A stretch of DNA of 64,000 nucleotides from Aplectana chamaeleonis (Eukaryota; Nematoda; Chromadorea; Rhabditida; Cosmocercidae): NCBI GenBank assembly GCA_029168955.1, contig JAPDOI010001736.1:1-64000 (forward strand), written 5' to 3'. The translations under genes and the position numbers were made by a program. Positions 32,691 through 43,892 of this stretch are shown piece by piece. Within the stretch, counting starts at the first letter, position 1, and every line of letters begins with the position of its first letter. A model generated the notes under the pieces. It saw only the letters and a list, made by a program, of their open reading frames with translations. It did not search any database and was not told the DNA's origin.

Positions 32691-33892
32691 ATACTCACAC
32701 TCGGGTTTTGTTGGATGAGCGTCAGTTCTATCAATAAAATCCACATATTCTACATACTCGGTGGATAAGTTTTTGCTTCACTATTTTCATCATAACAGCT
32801 TGCGTACGCGCGAAGGTTTGGATGCGGTGTGAGACTGCGTCAGTTCTCCTTGTGTGAGACCCTTCGTATACCTTAGCGACCTTCGGTGGCTAGCGACGTG
32901 TGCGTTGACGGAGGCTCCGCGACGACCCTTGGGATTATTGAACAATTCTACAGGAAAACATTGTGAAGGTTATGACAACTCTTAGCGGCAAGCCCCAACG
33001 TTGCGCAAGTGCTTGTCTAGACACGGCGAGTGTTTGACCAGCACTCGCGCAAAGTTGGAGACTGCTTCAAAACTTGTCGCTGAAGTGAGGTGTAATAGTG
33101 CTCTCTCATTAATTGTCAGCAGTGATATGCTAACGATTTCTGCGTTTGGGATATGTGGAAGGCTTCTGTCCGTCCCCCTGTGCAGATTGCGATTTCCTCA
33201 TCATTATTCGCCGTCAACGCTGTCACAAAAATTATCGCCTGACTTTCATGCCGTTTATTATATATTATTATCCTAGTTAATGGAGTCAATTTTATTTTAA
33301 ATTTGATGAATAGTGGGTTTTTGGCACCACATCAGCTATAAACGACTACGAGAGAGCCTGCTTCATTGTCATCACTACTGACACCGTGGTACGTCTCGGT
33401 AAACTTTGTAATTAATTGTGGTAGAATTCTGAAGGCAGCTTTCACAATGCAGAAAATTCGCCGGTGTTCTGCAGAACATGGAAGGTCGAGAAGGGAGTGG
33501 AGCATGTAAAGAAGAAGAAATCGATGAAAAAATACAAGAGCGCACTAGTTCAGACATTCGGGGGTAGTACGTCGGCACAATAGGGTTAGTACTCCAAGAT
33601 AAACATCGCATACAACCCTTAGTGGTGAGAATGAGCTGCTGCTGACGGCAGCATATCCTGCCAACGTATGCCGGAATACAATCCCTAGTTTTGACAACCT
33701 TTTCAGCGAACTGAGAAAGAATTTGGACTAAACCTCTCTTTAGCGGTCTTGGGTATGATCTTTGTCATGGCCAGCAGCAAGGAGGTTAACCTCGCCACGG
33801 TCCGCAACAAGGACATAATCTTTGCCACGGTCCACAATGAGGAGACTTCCTTCGCGATGGGCCATGGGGACGATCCCCCCAGCGTCTAAAAT
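32691..33892. other. unassigned, with small repeats
   Basis: No gene supported. GTAGTACGTCGGCACAATAG near 33,565 is mirrored at about 34,205-34,245 (CTATTGTGCCGACGTACTA), suggesting a TIR pair around the start of the RTE element. Three to four diverged ~30-bp units with GCCACGGTCCGCAACAAGGA lie at 33,755-33,865. Confidence 0.5.
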
Positions 33893-34591
33893 TTGTGTCT
33901 AGAAAGTGACGCATGGTCACAGTCTCGGACCGGTCTTAAACGGCCAACTGCTCCCTCAGCGAGACTGGCCGTTTTACATTCTGGCCGCCGTCGAACAGGG
34001 AGATGCTACAAAGTTCGTTCATATCAGACAAGTCAATGGGGGAGAATGTCAGCGGACACTAGAGGAGGGGGGCTACCGATCATATGCGTACCAGGGTGAA
34101 CAAAGTGGTTGCATTTCAGCACAATCAGCATGAGCTCCTGCTAGTTGGCAGCAGCTTCTGCGGTTAGCAGTAGCTACAGTAGGGGTGCGGCTGATCCCTC
34201 TGTGCCGAAGTACTAATCCTATTGTGCCGACGTACTATCCCCTGACTGTCTGAGAGATAGATCCCAAAGATCATGAAACTCACTCATGCATTATGGTTGC
34301 TATCGCTCCAAGCTGTACAGGGATCTACCTCCTCGTTGGTGTACGGTGGAAGCGTTCACAGACCCAATAGGGTTGCCTGGCAAGCCTTGGTGTGAACGAC
34401 GAACAGATCCAAACTGTCTCCCCCCTAGAATGTCAGCGTCAAGCCAGCGCTGAAGCGTTCATGGGGCTCATCCCACGCCCTTGCCCGGCTAAGGATGAGA
34501 TCTAGGAGACGAATGCCTTTACGCATCGACATCCAATCAGCTGCCCCAGTCCTCCGCCCACCGCGCCCAGCCGTCTACGACGTCGGAAGGT
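33893..34591 (+). other. probable 5' region of the RTE element
   Basis: GC-balanced sequence without a conserved frame runs directly into the RTE ORF. The later part (34,370-34,590) reads like the usual leader before hookworm-type RTE endonuclease frames. The left border is not defined by a visible duplication. Confidence 0.4.
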
Positions 34592-34689
34592 ATGGCAACC
34601 GGTGAGGGGCGATCAAATCTCGGAGTACGCAGGACGTTTTATGGAAACGGACAAACTGGACCGGACAAACACAGGCATCACGACTGTGT

Positions 34690-35420
34690 ACGATTTTGCT
34701 CCTTCAACGCCCGAACTCTTTCAACTGAAGCGGATCAGGACGTCTTTCTGAGAGCTGCGGATCGAATACTTTACGATGTTATAGCAGTACAGGAGACAAA
34801 GACGAACAAAGATTCCGTGCAGAAATTGAAAGATGGAAGATTGTTGATTCTCGGAAAAAGTGGAGGGACGGAATGTTGGCGGTGTTGGCTTCTTACTCAA
34901 CAGCACCATGGCACATACTAAGGATTCGCACTTCATCTACTCCCTGCGCCTGGCCGTTTTACGACTCAAGCCCAAAGGACACCCAGCAATCTCTATCATC
35001 AACGCATATGCACCAACATCAGCTGCTGCGGATGATGAGCCTCGATGAGTTCTACGGACAACTCGAGGATGTAGTAGCTAAAGAAAGAGTCTTTTACAAG
35101 ATTTGTCTGGGCGACTTCAATGCTGTCCTCGGAAGAGCAGTAGATGGAGAAGGAAGAATCGGATCGTATGGAGGCAACATCAGAAACGATAACGGTTCTC
35201 GCCTGGCAGACTTTTGTGTAGCGCACGTATGTTCCACGGTAATTCGTTTTACAAGAAGCCCGAAAGTCGAAGATGGACCTGGAAGTCACCGAACGGAACG
35301 ACGACCAATGAGATTGATCATATTCTCGTTAATCGGCGATGGGCCCTTCTAGACGTCGGCACTGTTCCATCATTCGTGACAGGCTTTGACCTCAGAATGC
35401 TTCGTGCAAAGCTTCGACTT
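34690..35420 (+). pseudogene. RTE apurinic-type endonuclease domain
   Basis: The domain nicks target DNA to prime reverse transcription. Visible motifs: CSFNARTLSTEAD, DVIAVQETKT (catalytic Glu), RNVGGVGFLLN, ISIINAYAPTSAADDEP, YKICLGDFNAVLG (Asp/Asn), RRWTWKSPNGTT and NEIDHILVNRRW (Asp-His), spread over three frames. The key residues are all still present; only indels break it. Confidence 0.9.
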
Positions 35421-35689
35421 CACAACAACTTTACGAGGAAACATCTTAGTCAGAGATTTTGCAGCAAAATCCGGAACCGTGGATTCAGAAGTGATGCAGC
35501 GCAGTGTAGCCGATACGCAATGGAATGTTTTGATGATCCCACAGACGATTACGAGGACCTGTGTCGCAAGATAAAGGACGCCGAAAAAATTCATTGGTTG
35601 GAGCAGTGGAACCAATTGATAGGCTGCGCAAGGAGACTAAGCTGTTGCTGGAAAACGCCGCCTGGTACATCTCGATCCGAACACCAGTC

Positions 35690-37517
35690 ACTTGGAACGT
35701 GTCACGATCAGCAAAGTTTGCAGAGCTGAGGTATCGAGCGATTTGAAGCAATATCGAGCGCGGAAGCTGTTGGACACCGTGAACCAGAGGAAAAGCATCA
35801 GGTTTTGTCGGAGAAAGCTGTCAGATCGCAGAGAACAAGTGTCAGCACTTCGGGATTCCTCGGGTTGCATTTGCACGTCCCGCGCTGGTATGGAAAAAAT
35901 TGTGGTGGATTTCTACAGCACTCTCTTCAACTCAACACTGACCGTGCCGCGTAGCCCACAACCTGCAATAGCAGATGACCCGCCTCCAATCCTTGAGAGT
36001 GAAGTTGCTTTTGCTGTCAAAGGGATGAAGGAAAACACAGCTACTGGACCAGATGGCATTACAACCGAGTCCCTCAGAGCGGGTGGTTCACCTTTATGGA
36101 AAGTTCTTGCGGAACACTTCTCCAGATACCTCGCGCAAGGATTGATTCCCGCGCAGTGGAAATCGTCAAGAACGATTCTCCTATTCAAAAAGAGTGATCG
36201 GGATGACATCAACAACTACAGGCCAATCGCCTCTACTCTCAGTGCCGTACAAGGTCTTTAACGAAGATTCTGCTGAACAGGATAGAGAAGGCTCTGGACG
36301 ACTTCCAGCCCAGAGAACAGGCAGGCTTCCGTAAGGGTTACTGCTGTCTTGATCACATTCAGGCGCTATCGCAGGTCATTGAACGGACAAGGAGTACCAT
36401 CTACCTCTAGCGCTCGTCTTCGTGGACTATACCAAGGCATTCGATTCGGTTGAAGTCCCGGCTGTTCTTAACGCTCTCATCCACGCTGGTGTTGACGCTC
36501 CAGTACATCAGAATATTGGAAGAGTGCAACAACGGAAGCAACACCATTATTCAACTATTCGAGAGGAAACTGAAGGTGTCGATTGGAAAGGGTGTCAGAC
36601 AGGAGATACCATCTCGCCGAAGCTGTTCACGACCGCGTTACAAGACGTGATGCGCCACATCGACTGGGACGGCAAAGGTATCCTCATAGACGGGTGCTGA
36701 CTATCCAACTTGCGCTTCGCTGACGACATTGTGCTGCTGGGTTCGTCTTCCGCAGAAGTCGAAGGAATGCTTAACGAACTGGACGCTGCAGGAAAAGCGA
36801 TTGGCCTTACAATGAATCTAAGGAAAACTCAAGTGATGCGCAACCAGTGGTGTGACGACAGCCCCATTCGTCTCTCTGGCACTCCCCTACCCACTACGAA
36901 CAGCTACGTCTATCTCCGGAAGAGAGGTGAACATGCAAAACGACTTGTCTACGGAGATCGGACGGAGACGACGAGCAGCCTGGTCTGCACTTGGATCGAT
37001 AGTGGAAGTGACAGACAAATTGCGGGACGTGAAGACACGAGCACGTTTGTTCGACACCACGGTGCTACCTGCGCTGTGCTATGGAACCGAGACATGGGCG
37101 GAAACGAAGGCGACCACACAGGCTATAAGGACAGCTTACAGGGCCTTGGAACGCAGACTACTGAAGACTAATCGTCGTGCCCAGCGAGCTGGTGGCCTAC
37201 GCAGTGCCGATCTTCGAAATCAGTCGCAGTTAATGAACCCTCTTCTGTTCATGGCCCAGTCTAAACACCGATGGGCAGGACACGTGTTGCGCCGCATGGA
37301 TGACCGATGGAGCCTCCGTACAACAGTCTGGTTACCACGTGATTGCCACCGGCCTCTAGGCCGTCCTCCCACAAGATGGAACTCTGTATTTTCAGGCAGA
37401 GTCAAGACGTTCTGCACCGAGCGAGGTCTTACTGAAAATCACCATCACTGGATGTCCCTTGCTCGGGATCGATCGAGCCGGTTGAGATGTGGTCCACACG
37501 GCGGCGACGCGCAGTGA
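35690..37517 (+). pseudogene. RTE reverse transcriptase domain and C-terminus
   Basis: ATGPDGITTESLRAG, NNYRPIAS, FVDYTKAFDSVE (first catalytic Asp), the weakened GCQTGDTISPKLFTTAL, then LRFADDIVLLGSS with the FADD active site at about 36,715. The tail has LPALCYGTETWAETKA and HRWAGHVLRRMDDRWS, the usual end of RTE proteins. Frame changes occur near 36,250, 36,420, 36,700 (in-frame stop) and 36,900. Confidence 0.92.
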
Positions 37518-37555
37518 AGATGGATCATCAAGGTATCAAGGTAAGGTATTGCTCC

Positions 37556-39159
37556 AAGCTACCATAAAAACTTGTTCTTCAATGGCCCTTACCTAACCTA
37601 CAGCGGTGGCTTTGGTTGCAGGCTGTAGATGCCAGTCGATCTGGTAGTTTTTTTTTGCTTTTTAGCTCTGGTGAATCTGATAAGTAAGTAGCATCGCCGT
37701 TAGCGTAGTTCATCGTAAAAGCAAGGTATTGGGTAGATGGTCTCTTAGGAGCACCCTGAAATGACGCCTCAAAGATCGAAAAAAGCTTCTTCCTTTTTCA
37801 TGAGATCTCGACTTTCCCCCAAGACCTTGAAACTCCACGCCTTTTCTTGAGATGTCACTAGCGAATGAAAAGCACACGTAGACGAAACGACAAATCAACA
37901 AAAGGAGTACTGTTATTTAGTAAAATTCGATAAGGTAGAACGCACGATTACACCGAAAAGCATCATTTGTCTTTACCGTCTGATTCCTCCTTCATACTGG
38001 GGACTCATTTACCAGCACCGCGGCGACTTCGAAAAACATGTCATTTCTGTAGGTCTGTTATAGTGCTTAAATGACCCGTGCTTGAAGTTCCCTAAATTGC
38101 TCCAGGGGTTCCAGAAAAAAACATCCCAATCGCTTCACAAGAAGGTGAGGGTTACAGTAGGCATAATGCCTTTTACTGGCTATACTTATGTTATTACTTG
38201 AAAAATTGAAAAATGGGCCTCAAATTCGTGTTCAGCGTCTCAAATAACATCCTCACTAGAATTTCGAGTCAAATCTGAGACTTTGGCCGAGCTACTGTAA
38301 ACCCACCGTTACAGACCGTAAGCCAAGAAAAATCGATAAACGGACCACAGGTCTGTGTTTTGCAGCCCGAATAATCGTTGTGTAGAAGTTTTAGAGCGAT
38401 TTCTGAAATCGTCAAATGTCACGTTTGACCTGCAAAACTTCCCATTTTCAATCTTTGGACCAAATCAGGCGGAATTTTTCAAATATTGACAAATGGATCT
38501 CATATTCGAAACCAGCACCCAGAACAACCATCAGAAAAACGTTTTAAGCTCAACTCGAGACTATTTTTTGAACAGTGTGAAAACTCCCATCCGTGCACCC
38601 CTTCCTCCTCGCCAAACTACGGAAATGCCCATTTTTACAAATTCCCTGAGATTCTCAGAGGCATTGAGAAGATTTGGAAAACGGGACACTATTGCTGCAT
38701 CCCATACCTACACATAACTATCGAAATACGATTCTGTAAAAGCCCTCGGCAAAGTGACAGGATGTCTAAGTTTCTGCAGCAAAAAGACAGGGTGCCCTAA
38801 GTTTTCTCAACATATACATACATACAGGTGTGTATGCAAGTTTGTTGGTACCTCCTCGTTGGTGCCCCTGCTTCTAGTAGACATAGCTATATGTTTGAGT
38901 ATACATAGGGAACGTTCGGGAGATATCGCGGTACCAACTATATCGCGAAAGCATCCCATACATTGAATAAAGGTGCAGCCGTCCGCCACACTAAAACCTC
39001 TGGCCCATAACGCCTCAGTTTTTTACCTAGGGAGTTCATGGAGGCTTTAGCCACAAGCTCACAATTTTGCCAACCTGAACTGTTGATCGCTGCCGAGTGA
39101 TATTCAAAAACCTGCGCTATCCAGACTTCTGAGGTATTTCCATGCACCCTTTGATGCTT
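37556..39159. other. unassigned
   Basis: No gene or terminal repeat was recognised. Short frames at 38,486-38,966 have no domain. A short TACATACATACA tract occurs near 38,815. Confidence 0.5.
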
Positions 39160-40017
39160 TGCAGAAAACTCGCTCCAAGTATAGACCCGTCGTCAACCTT
39201 GGAGAGTGACCATCTACTGCGGCAACGCTGATGATGGGAGAGTGGGAGGCTGTGTGATAGCTACAAGGGCGGACTTCAATAGTGTGGTCAAGGATTTTGG
39301 CTCAACGTCGTATCTGAATGCATTCGTATGACTGCGAGATCACAGTGGATCCAATCTGTGGATAGTTAGCGCTCATGTGCCCAATGAAACCGCCAGGACA
39401 ATTGGAAGAATGGGTTTTATGAGGAACTCAACACGTTGCTAGCTAACGTACCTTGTCAACACGCTGTTGCCTTGGGAATCGACGCAAATGCGAAGATGGG
39501 ACTTGATCAGGAATCCGAAGTACTCGGCAAACGGTTCTACCTATCGCCTTGTCGACTTGTGTACGCAGTGGTCTGATTATTGCATCGACATTCAAGAAGA
39601 ATAATCGCCGTCATCAGCTTATTTGGCAGGGGCTATTCCAGCTCAGCTATCTCCAGAAGAGCAGCGGAAGCGAAGATTACAACTATAAAACTACACCTTG
39701 GCTATGTTTTGACGAAGAATATCCCAGTATCGAACATTCGAAGATTTAAAATGTGTAAGATGTTGCACGCGATTTGGATAACCGTCCAGTTCTGTTTAAC
39801 TTAACTGCGAGGATTCATAAGGGTAAGCGAGGGACCAGCTTCCCCAGAGGATTGACACGACAAGTCTCAGATCTGAAAAATGCAGAACGAAATTCCGAAA
39901 ACGCGTTCCTATTCACACTGGAGTACGGAGAATTGCCGACGCGGACTATTTCTCAAGTGCATCCAGGACGCTTCGAAAGAGGCACTCCCGGTTGTACGGC
40001 CAAAGAAAAAGTCAGCC
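39160..40017 (+). pseudogene. second RTE-like endonuclease fragment (different subfamily)
   Basis: Frames contain VTIYCGNADDGRVGGCVIA, FGSTSYLNAF, LWIVSAHVPNETA, AVALGIDANAKMGLDQESE, GLIIASTFKKNNRRHQ and FTKCIQDASKEALPV-like sequence, all typical of a C. elegans RTE-1/hookworm type AP endonuclease. It begins inside the domain and has stops near 39,335 and several shifts. It is cut at 40,018 by the left end of a CAATACCGCC-type element, just before the RT would start; the rest was not found on the far side. Confidence 0.88.
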
Positions 40018-40019
40018 TA

Positions 40020-40412
40020 CAATAACGCCTGCGACTTTGGGAAAAACAGCGTTTTCGGCGCTTTTTTTTCGGCCGGAAAGCGCCGCTTTCTCTTAACTCC
40101 GTTCAAAGTGTTCCGTTTGGGTTATCAGGGGCATATTTAAAATAGGCATCGAAAACTCTACATTTTGAGCTTACATATTTCTTACCCGGCAAACAAGGCA
40201 TATAGGATTAGCACAATCAATCGAGTGTACGAAAACTGAAGCTGAGTATCATATTGGTGTTAATATTTGACTTCATACCAACCGTGCAGATCGAGGACGA
40301 GTTATACACAAGTATTATAGACCGATTTCAGGAGGTGGTAAAAGTGAAAATCAATGTTTCTTACCCTGTTTGGCGCCCCGGCAGACACAGCCATCGTGAT
40401 TCGCTCAACTCA
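40020..40412. mobile_element. CAATACCGCC-family DNA element, left end only
   Basis: CAATAACGCCTGCGACTTTG after TA, followed by the GGAAAGCGCCGCTTTCTC block and the 'gacttcata' block, matches 47,486-47,730. It ends near 40,412 after a short inverted piece of the family's inner block (GGCGCCCCGGCAGACACAGC). The right end is missing. Confidence 0.75.
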
Positions 40413-40690
40413 GAAGTTTTTCAACAACTTAACATCCACTGTTCCAACAACTTAACGATTGCCTCGTTTAGTTGTCGATAAGACGTCGGAACATTGTAGG
40501 AAGGCGCCTCTCAACTTGTCCAAGGGTAGGCCTTAACTTGACCTAGAGTAGGTCTCTAGTTGTTGAAAGCCGGTTTCGGCACATTGTTGCCTCCTTATCA
40601 TTAAGTGAAAAACTTCCTTTCAACTACTTGTCGGTCATCTACCAACAACATAAAGACATCATTTTAACAAGTCTTCACCCTCTCTTTGAA

Positions 40691-41258
40691 GGCACTGTTC
40701 ACGATAAACTTCGTCCTTGAGTTTCCAAAGAAAAACAGTTGTGGTAGCCCACAGAAGCAGAACAGTGTTAAGAAAACTGTTTGGAAAGCCTTCCCAGAGG
40801 CAAAAAACGGTTTGGAAGATTATCTCAGTGGGCAAGGTCGGTCTTCTTGAGCCTAGTTGTTGTCATAAACACCGACACGGCTCTATCACTGCCCCGCTTT
40901 GACCTGATACCATCAGCAGTTTTTGTATTGAATTAGGCGATGGATTGGACAGATTTTTGCCTGATGAAGATTTCTGGATGTTTTCGGCAATCTATTCTCC
41001 AAGCTAATGTCTTTTTCAAGGGAACACCATCGCCGAAGATGGCAGGTCAAAGCGTGAAGTGATAGAGACGTGTCGGTGTCGATGACAACAACTGGACCCA
41101 AGGAGGTCGACCTTGCCCACTGGGTTAATCTTCAAACCCGTTTTCAGCATCTAAGAAGGCTTTTAAATCTATTTTTCAGCACTGTTCTGCTTCTGGGGGC
41201 TACCACCATTTTTTTCAAAGAGAACTCGAGAACGAAGTTTGTCGTGAACAGTGCCTTT
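40691..41258. repeat. ~570-bp foldback element
   Basis: GGCACTGTTCACGATAAACT at the left is mirrored by GTTTGTCGTGAACAGTGCC at the right, and the arms continue to about 40,905 and 41,050 (CACCGACACG…TCAAAGC). Flanks TTTGAA/TTTAA suggest a TTAA-like site, one side mutated. A single related end (GGGCAGTGTGCACGATA) lies at 51,625. The ~145-bp centre is also partly symmetric. Confidence 0.82.
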
Positions 41259-41559
41259 AACTAGTTAAACACTTCCATCAAATTACTCTTTCCCACTTAT
41301 CAACAAGAATACACTACACTATTGGCAACGGACTAGGTTAAAATCATCCAATAAATGAACCTCTTTCTGCCCAGGCTTGAGTTATGGAAAATTTTACCCT
41401 TACTGACACTCGGGAGGAAAATTCATTTATCGGATGATTCGAAACCATCCGATGCCCGGGTACAGAAAACACCACCTGCGAGAGGATGCAAAATTACAGG
41501 AGAATATTTTATCAATATTTAAATGGATCACAAATACCCTCTGAGCAAAAAAGATCGAC

Positions 41560-42207
41560 TAAAACCATCATTTTAAGGGTAGAATAATAACGCATGGACT
41601 GTCAGCTAAAAGCTGGCTCAATGGTCGGTCCACCCGGTAAGAAGCAAGTTTGTCAAGCTTTACAAACATTTGCATCTTTTCTTCTTCGAAGACGTTCGCT
41701 CTTAATTTGTTCATTTGATAATTATCAGGAAGACGAGCATAGAAGGTACTCACAGTCTCACATTGCAGCGGCATTTCAATCTCCTCCTTAAACTGAGACT
41801 CAATTTCATGTGCAGGGCGCGGCATACCCAGTTGAGAAGACCTGGAGGTGTGAAGGATGATTTAAAAAAATGGGTGGGAGGGAATAATTCCTGAATCAAT
41901 CAAGAGATTGTGTATAAAGAAAGGGTGGGAGACACGGTAAGAAAAGAAGTACCAGTCGTCGGAGGGTCTTCATCCGACGGTCAGAGGTTGGCCGATCCAT
42001 GAGTCCCGAAATTGCTGAGTTTAACAAGAATGCAGTTGATTCCACGAGAAGAATAATGGTAACGCTGGCTTTCTTTTTTAGATGCAACATCTCTCTCCAA
42101 TGATTTCTCCTCTCCTTCCTAGGCCTTGGAACATTTCTCTTCGTGCATTCGTCTTCGTCGGTTAAATCCGGGAAAGCAGGTCTTGAATATCGATTGACTT
42201 GGACCAC
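41560..42207 (-). other. possible host exons, unrecognised
   Basis: Two minus-strand stretches look protein-like: 41,896-42,207 (RYSRPAFPDLTDEDECTKRN then RKERRNHWREMLHLKKKA) and 41,568-41,825 (AHEIESQFKEEIEMPLQCET then ARLPDNYQMNKLRANVFEEE). A donor-like ACT|GTGAGT occurs at about 41,753. No family is recognised, no start is fixed and no polyA signal is clear, so these are candidates only. Confidence 0.25.
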
Positions 42208-43071
42208 TCAAACAGCATACTTTATCACCTGCGATACCGTTGCGTCTAGATTATTTATGCGCTATGCCGCCGTCTTTCCTGTAGACCTCGCCCACTAAAT
42301 CTAAAAAGAGCGTTTGAAGGGTCAGTTCAAAACTGAGGATATCGGAGCAGACTAACGGCATCAATTATCGTTCTTCTGTCAATTTCCCTATTGTTATTTG
42401 TCCGTTTCTTGTCACGGAGAGTGACTTTGTCTCAAAATCGCTTATCGTACGACTGACAAGGAAACTTGAACTGCGTCGCTTTCCTAGACGGAAGGTCCCG
42501 TTGCCTTTTTGACATTCTCCGGAATTGATACGTTGAAGAATATAGTTTCCTCGGCAAGTGTTAAAACAGTTGAGCCAGGTCGATTGGCTTAACTGTATGG
42601 ACCTCAGACATGTTGGCTCCTGATTGAATACTAGGTATACCGAGCCGGCTTACAGGGCTCATGAGTCATGGAGCGCACCCTTGCAATATCGTTGCGTGGA
42701 AGCATGATGTGGTGAGCTGGCGTATTGGAATATTCGATAAAGGTCTTTATAATATCTTCTTTGGTATATTTGAACAGCTCCCTGCTGAGATCTTGTACTT
42801 CGCTAAGAGCCTTGTGGCCAATCGAACTGTTACGGTTGATCTACTTTATGAAAGCAAATAACCCATTCACACGCAACAATGATTAGTTGGATTTGAGGGT
42901 GCTGTTTTCCAACTGATATGTTAAAGAGCTTCAGGTGAAGTTCCGCTCCCAACAGATCGTAGAGCTTTGTGCATTTAACAGGAGGACGTAGGGAACAAGG
43001 GAGCCAGTTTGTTGTTAACCTTAGTTGCTGAATGATGGAGCAGACAGTGGATTTCATCGAGATGTCACCAT

Positions 43072-43232
43072 TTAAACCCGGTTAATTTTTGGTAATTCCG
43101 CCCAATCCTTCCCTGCATCTTCTCCGCCCAAATACAGCATCAGGGTCGCATTCCGGCTAACTCTGGTTTGCTTCTTGATGACTCCCATTTCTTCTTTCCA
43201 ATTTTTAACAATCGTTTTCATGCGAGCCTTCC
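43072..43232 (-). other. possible host exon, unrecognised
   Basis: A good acceptor (CACTTTCAG) on the minus strand near 43,233 is followed by an open, lysine-rich stretch (RKARMKTIVKNWKEEMGVIK then KTRVSRNATLMLYLGGEDAG-like) ending at a stop at 43,072. It could belong to the same transcript as the exons at 41.6-42.2 kb. Function unknown. Confidence 0.27.
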
Positions 43233-43545
43233 GAAACCTGAAAGTGAACAGGTTCCTTTTACGATGACGAGCATTTGGCATTCATCCGAGCACCGCATTA
43301 TCACACACGTTTGATCCATCCGATCGGCGTGACGGCTTTGGGGGCGATTCAACTCTCGAGCGGATCACCAGCCAAAATTGTCACCTGAACGAACTTGATA
43401 AAAACCCAAGCAACACGCGAACTGTATTCGAACGCATATGAACCGAAAGAAACGGTTGAAACGAGCTTGCTTAGTATAAACACAAAAAAAAGACATGCAA
43501 AGGGGGAGAAATGAGAAGAGGGAATAGATATGACGGGGAAAATAA

Positions 43546-43889
43546 GGCGCTATTCATACTCCTCTACGCCAGCGCGCGACGCGCTTGCGGAGACTGTGAA
43601 TACTCCAGCGGTGACGCATGGCGGAGCGGAATAGATTGGGCCTTAACTTTCCCGAAACAGCAAATTAGGTACAAGCGTTCACCGACATGGTAGCACAGTA
43701 TAGTACTGGAAGTACTCACTATTGAACCTAATGAAACTGATGATGGATTAATAATGAAAATAATTCATCCTTGGTTACGGCCGTCGCAGTTAGTGTCACG
43801 CGCTTGCCGCGCGGGCGAAAAAAGGCGAATCAAACTCATGCGTCACACCCGCGCGTAATGCGCTGGCGTTGAAGAATATGAATAAAGCC
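43546..43889. mobile_element. Harbinger-like MITE, TAA duplication
   Basis: GGCGCTATTCATACTCCTCT at the left is mirrored by GAAGAATATGAATAAAGCC at the right, with the GCCAGCGC block inside both ends and TAA directly outside (43,543-43,545; 43,890-43,892). The ends resemble those of the element at 18,061 (GGGCCTATTCATACTTCC). No coding. Confidence 0.82.
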
Positions 43890-43892
43890 TAA

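Larger units (their letters stand above)
34592..37517 (+). mobile_element. RTE-clade non-LTR retrotransposon, near full length, frameshifted
   Basis: The element encodes an AP endonuclease followed by RT, in the order and size of RTE elements in strongylid nematodes. The body starts with the ATG at 34,592 and ends with the stop at about 37,517. The 3' end has a short-period tail, ATCAAGGTATCAAGGTAAGG (37,528 on), typical of RTE elements. At least five frame changes (near 34,880, 35,210, 35,690, 36,250, 36,700, 36,900) make it nonfunctional. Confidence 0.92.

Noticed and set aside
42661..42861. Plus-strand 66-codon ORF (protein-like FFGIFEQLPAEILYFAK)
   Set aside because: Short, without splice or start support and with no recognised family; left unannotated as too weak.
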